Of a stretch of 64,000 bases of DNA, positions 58,823 through 64,000 are shown piece by piece; position 1 is the stretch's first letter, and each line of letters opens with the position of its first letter. The DNA lies in assembly GCF_004010325.2 (NCBI RefSeq), contig NZ_SADR02000018.1:1-64000 (forward strand), given 5' to 3'. The notes beneath the pieces were generated by a model. The model was not told the origin of the DNA, searched no databases, and saw only the letters and a program-made list of their open reading frames with translations. The translations under genes were made by a program, and so were the position numbers. This DNA is from Mesorhizobium sp. M00.F.Ca.ET.216.01.1.1. Its GTDB lineage: Bacteria; Pseudomonadota; Alphaproteobacteria; Rhizobiales; Rhizobiaceae.

Positions 58823-59731
58823 TTAGCCAGCCGGTTCGAAAACGCCGTCGATGGCCGGGTCGCCGTCGGTGCTGACGAGGCCACGCGCCACCAGATCCTC
58901 CAAATGGGCAAGCACCGACAGGCCGGCCGCACCATGCAGGCGCGGGTCGGTATCGCGATAGATCGCCTCGACCATATCCCTGATCGTGCGGTCGCCACTC
59001 CCGATGCGTTCGAGGATCGCCTGCTCGCGCATCTGGCGGTGCGCCTTCAACTCACGCATGAAGCTCAGCGGCGCGGTTACCGGCCCGCCATGGCCGGGCA
59101 GCAGCAGGCGGTCGTCGCGCTCGATCAGGCGATCGAGCGAGGCCATGTAGTCGGCCATCGCGCCATCCGGCGGCGCGACGATCGAGGTCGACCATGCCAT
59201 GACGTGGTCGGCCGAAAACAGCACGCCGGTTCCCTCCAGCGCAAAAGCCGCGTGATTGGCGGTATGGCCCGGCGTCAGCACCGTCCTGATCGCCCAGCCA
59301 TCGCCGCTGGTCACCGTATCGTCGGGCAAAACGACATCCGGGGTAAAGCCGGTGTCGGCACTGGCATCGAGCGGATTGACCTCGCCGATGTGCAACGGCC
59401 GCGCCGGGCGGTGCGGGCCTTCGGCCAGGATAGCGGCACCCGTACGCTGCTTCAGCCGGGCCGCCAGCGGAGAATGGTCGCGATGGGTGTGGCTGACGAA
59501 AATGTGGCTGACCGGCCTGTTTGCGATCACCTCGAGCAATGTCTGGAGATGCGCATCGTCATCCGGACCCGGATCGATTACCGCCAGCGTCTCGCGGCCG
59601 ATGACGTAGCTGTTTGTTCCGTGAAAGGTGAACGGGCTGGGGTTCTTGGCAGTGACGCGCTGCACGCCGGGCGCCACGGTCACGCCCTGGCCGTAGGCCG
59701 GATCGAAGCGCGTGTCGAATTTGAGGGCCAT
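58823..59731 (-). CDS. MBL-fold metallo-hydrolase (LACTB2-like)
   Basis: A 302-residue metallo-beta-lactamase-fold hydrolase. The metal motif HxHxDH reads SHTHRDHSPLAARL, the later ligands are in TPGHTANHAAF, SADHVMAWSTS and LPGHGGPV, and a C-terminal winged helix (residues about 215-300) completes the LACTB2/RNase Z-like layout. Substrate is not clear; LACTB2 is an endoribonuclease, while others act on thioesters. ATG 59731 gives MALKFDTRFDPAYGQGV; a much longer open frame upstream is false. It is divergent from bioY and convergent with the phosphorylase gene. Confidence 0.9.
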   Translation of the reverse strand: MALKFDTRFDPAYGQGVTVAPGVQRVTAKNPSPFTFHGTNSYVIGRETLAVIDPGPDDDAHLQTLLEVIANRPVSHIFVSHTHRDHSPLAARLKQRTGAAILAEGPHRPARPLHIGEVNPLDASADTGFTPDVVLPDDTVTSGDGWAIRTVLTPGHTANHAAFALEGTGVLFSADHVMAWSTSIVAPPDGAMADYMASLDRLIERDDRLLLPGHGGPVTAPLSFMRELKAHRQMREQAILERIGSGDRTIRDMVEAIYRDTDPRLHGAAGLSVLAHLEDLVARGLVSTDGDPAIDGVFEPAG

Positions 59732-59848
59732 GGCAGAAGGCGTTGAACTCTGTTCCAGGAGACGGCAAAACCGATTGCCGCATAACACGGAAGCCAATAT
59801 AGGAAAATGCGAGCCCGCAACCAGCGGCAGTCCGGAATGGGGAAGATC

Positions 59849-60442
59849 ATGGCAATTACAACAACGATGCGTCCGCTCATCTCTCTCGCTCTGCCCGAAA
59901 AGGGCGCGGCCCGCCTGGTGACGCAGCTTTTGCTGGCGATCGCTGGAACCCTGGTGCTGACCTTGTCGGCAAAGACCAAGGTTGTGCTCGGACCGGTCGA
60001 TATCTCGATGCAGACCTTGGCCGTCTTCCTGATCGCCGCGGCCTTCGGCATGCGCCTTGGCGTCGCCACGCTGCTTCTTTACATGGCCGAGGGCGCGATG
60101 GGCTTTCCGGTTTTCCAGAGCACGCCGGAAAAGGGCATCGGCATCGCCTACATGCTCGGCTCGACCGGCGGTTATCTGGCCGGTTTCGTGGTCATGGCGG
60201 CAATCGTCGGCTGGGCCGCCGACCGCGGCTGGGATCGCCATCCGGTCAAGCTCTTCAATGCGATGCTGGTGGCCGAGATCGTCATGATGGCAATGGGCTT
60301 TGCCTGGCTGGCACTGCTGATCGGCCCGGAAAAGTCATGGCAGTTCGGCGTCGTGCCGTTCATCGTCGGCGACCTGATCAAGGTGGCACTGGCCGCAAGC
60401 CTGGTGCCGGCCGTCTGGTCACTGCTGCCGAAACACCCCTGA
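59849..60442 (+). CDS. bioY: Biotin transporter BioY
   Basis: A 197-residue BioY, the substrate-binding S component of a biotin ECF importer. Spans and motifs include LVTQLLLAIAGTLVLTLSAKTKVVLGPVDISMQTLAVFLIAAAFGMRLGVATLLLYMAEGAMGFPVF and GSTGGYLAGFVVMAAIVGWAAD. BioM and BioN are not seen nearby; many BioY act alone or with a shared energy unit. ATG 59849 has GGGGAAG upstream; ATG 59837 is possible. A hairpin at 60467 follows. It is the last gene before the conjugation cluster. Confidence 0.94.
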   Translation: MAITTTMRPLISLALPEKGAARLVTQLLLAIAGTLVLTLSAKTKVVLGPVDISMQTLAVFLIAAAFGMRLGVATLLLYMAEGAMGFPVFQSTPEKGIGIAYMLGSTGGYLAGFVVMAAIVGWAADRGWDRHPVKLFNAMLVAEIVMMAMGFAWLALLIGPEKSWQFGVVPFIVGDLIKVALAASLVPAVWSLLPKHP

Positions 60443-60466
60443 AATCTGATTGAACGGAATATAGCC

Positions 60467-60489
60467 GGCAGCCACTTGAAGTGGCTGCC
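60467..60489 (+). terminator. Terminator-like hairpin after bioY
   Basis: GGCAGCCACT (60467-60476) pairs perfectly with AGTGGCTGCC (60480-60489), 24 bp after the bioY stop. No clear T run follows. A second small stem, CAGACG/CGTCTG, lies at 60493-60511. Confidence 0.6.
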
Positions 60490-60524
60490 TTCCAGACGGA
60501 GCATACGTCTGAATTTTCGCGGCG

Positions 60525-60541
60525 GTTGTGAGCTTCACAAC
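60525..60541. terminator. Palindrome at the 3' end of the relaxase gene
   Basis: GTTGTGA and TCACAAC form a seven-pair stem at 60525-60541, overlapping the last codons of the relaxase gene. It may serve as that gene's transcription end, or mark an element junction; no target-site duplication is visible. Confidence 0.35.
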
Positions 60542-62271
60542 CCGACGCCGCGCTTCCTTCCAAAATTCCAAGTCACGCCGTCGCCGCGCGCCACCCCAGA
60601 AAGATGATTGCCGAGTCGTTTTTCGAGCGACGGCGACCAGGGCACGAGCCTAAAACCGAGCCCGTCATCGATCATCGCGAAACGGCCGGAAGCGAGCGAG
60701 AAACGCCGCCGGTAGATGCCGGCCACACGATCGCCATCTACGGCCTTCGTGAAGGACAGACCGGTTTCGGCGGCGAGTTTAGTGCCGAGCGCATCGACCT
60801 CTCGGCTACGCAGCGTGTCGATCAGGTTGCGCGCAACAATGACGCGCTGTCCCTCGCGCCTGGCCAGATCGTGCCTGACAAGGTGATCGACCCGATCCTC
60901 CAGCGCCTGTCTTACGTCCTGGCTAAAGCCACCATCGCCGAGCTCGGCTGGCTCGCGCGCAACGAGTTGCCGGTCGAGCCACGTCGCGCCACCGGCATGG
61001 ATCTGTTCTTTGATCGAAAGGTCGGAGCAGACGGCGAGCGCGACACGGCCACGGCCCTTCGCATCCTCGTAACGGCGCAACTCCACGATCGAGCCCGGTG
61101 CGGAATCTCCGGTTGCGTCGAGATCATGAAAGCGGATGTGATGTGTGCTTCCGTCGATGCCGTCGACGATGGCATAAGCCGAACCGCGCAGTTCGTCATC
61201 AAAGCCACATTCGAGCAGCCGACCGATGACTGGCGTCTCGATCTGCTCGGCCGCGAGAACATAGCCCGATGTTCCCCTGTCGATGCCGTGCTCGGCGAGA
61301 CTGCGGTGCATGCGCTTGATGATATCGCCTCGTTCGCCGAGAGAGCGCATCGTCGCCTCGGCTTCTTCGGCCATCATCCATGCGCCGGGACGGATCTCGT
61401 TGGCGAGGCCGAGGCTTTCGAGCCTGCGGAGCCGCCCAACCTTAATTGTCAGGAACTCGTCGGGCTGGCTGTCCAGGTGCGGCGCGAGATCGACGAGGCC
61501 ATGACGATCCATGTCGCGGGCAAGCTGGCGGTCAAGCTGTGTCCAGCGCTCAGTATCGACCTGCCGCTCGATGGTTTGGCGGATGTCCTGGTCGGTGCGG
61601 AGCCCCAGCGTCTGGGTGAGAATTTCGCCTGCGCGGTCGCGCATGCCCTGGCGGATATAGTCGCGTGAGATGACGAGATTCTCGCCGTCATCGGCGACAC
61701 CGCGAACGAGGATATGAACATGGGGGTGTTGGGTGTTCCAGTGGTCGATGCCGGTCCAGTCGAGTTTTGTGCCGAGATCGCGCTGCATGTCACCCATTAG
61801 GTTGCGGGCGAAGCCTTTCAGGTCGCCCAGTTCGACAGCGTCATCAGGTGAGACGACAAAACGAAAATGATGCCGGTCATCTTTGCATCGATCACAGAAG
61901 GCATCATGATCAGTCTCGTCCGTATCAGGACCAAACATCTTCGCCGTCTTGCCGTCGCGCGTCACGCCCTCGCGGCGGAGATATTTGAGGTGGGACGCCA
62001 CAGATGTGACGCGGCCGAACTGACGCACCACGCGCGCCTTGACGACGGCGCCGCGCGAGCGGCTGGTGATGAGGCGATTGGCGCGGATGCTCGCCGTCCG
62101 GCCACGTCCAAAAGTCGAGAGGCGCGGCGAGATCAAATGGCCTTCGCGTGAAATGTTCCCACCGGCACGCTGTGCGGCCGCGAGCGCCTGAAAGGTGAAA
62201 GGACGCGCGCGCAGACCGGCCTTCGAACGGATACGACCAGGCCGCACGCGGAAGTCGTCATCACGGTTCAT
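60535..62271 (-). CDS. DUF3363-type relaxase/mobilization nuclease (RlxS-like)
   Basis: A 578-residue MOB-family relaxase of the kind carried by Mesorhizobium integrative elements (RlxS-like). The DNA-nicking centre is seen in the three-histidine motif QHPHVHILVRG (H182, H184, H186) and a candidate catalytic tyrosine at Y97 in VASHLKYLRREG. The C-terminal half is the DUF3363 domain. It would nick the element at oriT and lead the strand through a mating pore. The ATG overlaps the stop of the 84-residue gene upstream (ATGA). No traG/virD4 or integrase gene is present on the bioY side. Confidence 0.88.
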   Translation of the reverse strand: MNRDDDFRVRPGRIRSKAGLRARPFTFQALAAAQRAGGNISREGHLISPRLSTFGRGRTASIRANRLITSRSRGAVVKARVVRQFGRVTSVASHLKYLRREGVTRDGKTAKMFGPDTDETDHDAFCDRCKDDRHHFRFVVSPDDAVELGDLKGFARNLMGDMQRDLGTKLDWTGIDHWNTQHPHVHILVRGVADDGENLVISRDYIRQGMRDRAGEILTQTLGLRTDQDIRQTIERQVDTERWTQLDRQLARDMDRHGLVDLAPHLDSQPDEFLTIKVGRLRRLESLGLANEIRPGAWMMAEEAEATMRSLGERGDIIKRMHRSLAEHGIDRGTSGYVLAAEQIETPVIGRLLECGFDDELRGSAYAIVDGIDGSTHHIRFHDLDATGDSAPGSIVELRRYEDAKGRGRVALAVCSDLSIKEQIHAGGATWLDRQLVAREPAELGDGGFSQDVRQALEDRVDHLVRHDLARREGQRVIVARNLIDTLRSREVDALGTKLAAETGLSFTKAVDGDRVAGIYRRRFSLASGRFAMIDDGLGFRLVPWSPSLEKRLGNHLSGVARGDGVTWNFGRKRGVGL

Positions 62272-62522
62272 GCCCGTCGCTCCGGTGAGGTGCGGTATCT
62301 ATTTGGAATAGGTTGAGAAGTGGCGATTGCGCACATCGCAGATTTCCGACACACATCGCAAAGCGAGGCGAGAACCATAAGAAAAACAGCCGATCGGCCG
62401 AGCCGCACATCGCGGTCCTTTATCCTGCCGCTCCTCTCGGCTCGCTCTGCGTCCGACCCTCCCTCCGCAATTTCCGCGACGAAACAGACCGGAATGCGAT
62501 GGACCAGGAATGCGGCGATCAT
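62268..62522 (-). CDS. Small protein between transglycosylase and relaxase
   Basis: An 84-residue frame that shares four bases with both neighbours (ATGA at each end), the mark of a coupled operon gene and not of chance. The sequence opens MIAAFLVHRIPVCFVAEIAEG, has a basic, charged middle, a short hydrophobic stretch with two cysteines (AVFLMVLASLCDVCRKSAMC), and ends NRYRTSPERRA. I do not recognise a family. It may be an accessory protein of the relaxosome. Codon content is plain enough that a non-coding explanation cannot be ruled out. Confidence 0.6.
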   Translation of the reverse strand: MIAAFLVHRIPVCFVAEIAEGGSDAERAERSGRIKDRDVRLGRSAVFLMVLASLCDVCRKSAMCAIATSQPIPNRYRTSPERRA

Positions 62523-63613
62523 CGCGGTCTCAGTGACGAACGCTGAATGAACAGGCTAGGAACAACGGGTTTCGACACCGATCCAGTTTCGCCCGGTTGT
62601 GGCTCGACCGCTGTCAGGTCAACCACAGCAACGCCCTCCGGCGACCTCATAGTAGCCAAATGGATCCTCGCGAAGATGGTCTCAGCCTCAACATCCGCGT
62701 TGCGCTTGCCATGCGATGCTGCGACATTCCGGATGTCGCTAGAGTGCACGAAAATGGCCGCATCGAGTGCGCTCGTTCTGCCCGCCGCTTGCTGTGCGCG
62801 CGACAGCGTGGTGATTGTTCCGTTGATCAGCGGCGCGAGTTTCCTGACGTAGTCGATCGTCTCGCGCGGCAGCGGACGGCCTGCTGAAAGGTGCTCTTCG
62901 TATCGCCCGGGGCCGGCATTGTAGGCAGCGAGGAAGCCGTTGCGACCGAAGCGGTCGAGCATCTCGCGGAGGTAAGCTGCACCGGCAAGAATGTTGTCGC
63001 GCGGCTGATAAGGATCGTCGCCCAGATGATGCTTGATGCGCAGTTCTTCCCATGTCGCCGGCATGATCTGCATCAGGCCCATCGCACCCTTCCGCGACAC
63101 AGCATGAACATCTCCAACGCTCTCGACATGCATGACGGCGCGAAGCAACTGTTCAGGAATGGCAAAACGTTTCGCCGCCTCCCGGATATGCGCCGACCAG
63201 GGATCGCCGGATGAAGTCTCGCTGTTCGAGCGCACCGGCCGCTCACTATGCGCGGGAGGTTCTGCGCAAACAACGGTCACGGAAAGGGTAAGCATGACGC
63301 ATGCAGAAAGCGCTGTGACGCCTTGGCAGATAACTGCGTAAGCACTGCCGTCCCGACGCACCAGCAGCCTGCCACCGTGCTCGCTGCCGTCAAGGGCAAG
63401 GCTTCGCCGGCCGCACTTGCTTGCCGCAAATTGCGGCGCGATGAACATCCTGAACGACGGGCAAGCGTCCGGCCGCCTTTGACCTTCGTTGTGTGCGGCA
63501 GCCGCCCGACGGGCGATCGGGTCGAAGGGTTTGACCGGCACCCGATCGATCAAAGGGTTTGATGCAGAAAGTTCGCTGAGGCGCAATCGGAGCATCCGAT
63601 CAGCCTTGCTCAT
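62519..63613 (-). CDS. Lytic transglycosylase (conjugation-associated)
   Basis: A 364-residue SLT-type transglycosylase. The catalytic domain reads IPEQLLRAVMHVESVGDVHAVSRKGAMGLMQIMPATWEELRIKH, with the catalytic glutamate in HVES, and continues DNILAGAAYLREMLDRFGRNGFLAAYNAGPGRYEEH. About 100 residues lie before a hydrophobic signal-like stretch (VICQGVTALSACVMLTLSVTVVCA), unusually far in. Such enzymes open peptidoglycan for a type IV mating pore. I use ATG 63613, overlapping DUF736 by 14 bp; starts at 63664 or 63595 are possible. Confidence 0.85.
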   Translation of the reverse strand: MSKADRMLRLRLSELSASNPLIDRVPVKPFDPIARRAAAAHNEGQRRPDACPSFRMFIAPQFAASKCGRRSLALDGSEHGGRLLVRRDGSAYAVICQGVTALSACVMLTLSVTVVCAEPPAHSERPVRSNSETSSGDPWSAHIREAAKRFAIPEQLLRAVMHVESVGDVHAVSRKGAMGLMQIMPATWEELRIKHHLGDDPYQPRDNILAGAAYLREMLDRFGRNGFLAAYNAGPGRYEEHLSAGRPLPRETIDYVRKLAPLINGTITTLSRAQQAAGRTSALDAAIFVHSSDIRNVAASHGKRNADVEAETIFARIHLATMRSPEGVAVVDLTAVEPQPGETGSVSKPVVPSLFIQRSSLRPR

Positions 63614-63926
63614 CGCGCTTCGACGGCCGGCTCCAGTGCAAGGCCCAGACACTTTTCTCGGCATCGAACTGGAACAAATTGGCGCGGATCGGCTGCGTGA
63701 AGGACGGGTCGTCTATGGAAACAGAGAGATAGTTGCCAGCCTTCTCGCCGGTACGTTCCCACGCCGCGCCGATCTGCATGCCTTCGCAGAAGATGCGATG
63801 GTCCGGCGCGTTTTCGGCATCCGATTTCTCGGCAGGCAGGATGGCGAGCTTCGCGTCGAGCGTCAGCGTTGAGATGTTGCCGAAGAAGCCGTCATCGTTG
63901 CGGGTGAAGCTGCCGATCTGGGCCAT
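63600..63926 (-). CDS. DUF736 family protein
   Basis: A 108-residue DUF736 protein. It opens MAQIGSFTRNDDGFFGNISTLTLDAKLAILPAE, continues HRIFCEGMQIGAAWERTGEKAGNYLSVSIDDPSF and ends in ANLFQFDAEKSVWALHWSR, a plain match. DUF736 genes are typical of conjugative elements and plasmids in alphaproteobacteria, beside relaxase genes; function is unknown. AGGAA precedes the ATG. Its last codons overlap the transglycosylase start. The final 74 bases of the window, upstream of it, hold no gene I can call. Confidence 0.9.
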   Translation of the reverse strand: MAQIGSFTRNDDGFFGNISTLTLDAKLAILPAEKSDAENAPDHRIFCEGMQIGAAWERTGEKAGNYLSVSIDDPSFTQPIRANLFQFDAEKSVWALHWSRPSKRDEQG

Positions 63927-64000
63927 TGCGGTGTTCCTTTCTTGAGCGTTGATACGGGTTGGTGCGAGCCGTCACGGCTTGCCAGGAGCCGGTACGCCGC

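Noticed and set aside
59732-60241. A 170-codon N-terminal extension of the MBL-fold hydrolase
   Set aside because: It is antisense to bioY and the intergenic region; the family start MALKFDTRFD is at 59731.
60604-61668. A 354-codon open frame antisense to the relaxase
   Set aside because: The relaxase frame has the three-histidine motif and coupled neighbours; the antisense frame has neither.

Overview
The window looks like a chromosomal segment of a high-GC alphaproteobacterium of the order Rhizobiales, most likely Mesorhizobium or a close relative. This rests on gene content and order (a ctaC-ctaD-ctaB-coxF-ctaG-ctaE cytochrome aa3 operon running into DUF983, surf1, ispH, thrB and rnhA; dxs followed by tlyA; a CcrM-type methyltransferase; IalB, YqgE and DUF721 proteins), on rhizobial mosaic palindromes between genes, and on a DUF3363 relaxase region of the kind carried by Mesorhizobium integrative elements. 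The species is an inference; no rRNA is present.

Layout. 1-400: a 216-bp unit in tandem, cut by the window edge. 0.5-8.5 kb: housekeeping genes (membrane protein, deacetylase-like hydrolase, xseB, DUF2277, pirin, dxs, tlyA, rRNA m5U methyltransferase). 8.6-9.7 kb: a small accessory patch with a frameshifted ParS/MbcA-type antitoxin gene and an intact vapBC pair. 9.8-11.9 kb: tldD and an IalB-family protein on the minus strand. 12.2-21.4 kb: the cytochrome c oxidase operon and its assembly genes, leading into ispH, thrB and rnhA. 21.4-31.4 kb: redox proteins, YqgE, a three-hairpin mosaic repeat, then a minus-strand run thrC > M16 peptidase > GNAT > GGDEF/EAL sensor. 31.4-40.3 kb: ccrM between two HAD hydrolases, mutY, a DciA-like protein, a DsbA lipoprotein and smc. 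40.3-52.8 kb: sugar-nucleotide epimerase, tRNA-Gln(TTG), ppdK, glycosyltransferase 9, a deacetylase, an orphan ECF sigma factor with a SnoaL-like tail, and an acyl-CoA synthetase.

52.8-58.8 kb is the most system-like part of the window. A LacI-family repressor is divergent from a spermidine/putrescine-type ABC importer (binding protein, ATPase, two permeases) whose last gene is an MTAP/PNP-family nucleoside phosphorylase. Two copies of one palindrome lie exactly 100 bp apart between repressor and importer, and each overlaps a predicted -10 box. The natural reading is a repressible uptake and phosphorolysis module for a nucleoside-like or methylthio-nucleoside compound; the substrate is not known.

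58.8-60.4 kb holds an MBL-fold hydrolase and bioY. From 60.5 kb to the right edge, all genes are on the minus strand and form a conjugation cluster (DUF736, lytic transglycosylase, an 84-residue unknown, relaxase) chained by short overlaps. This looks like the edge of an integrative or mobilisable element that continues beyond the window. No integrase, tRNA or att duplication is visible at its left side.
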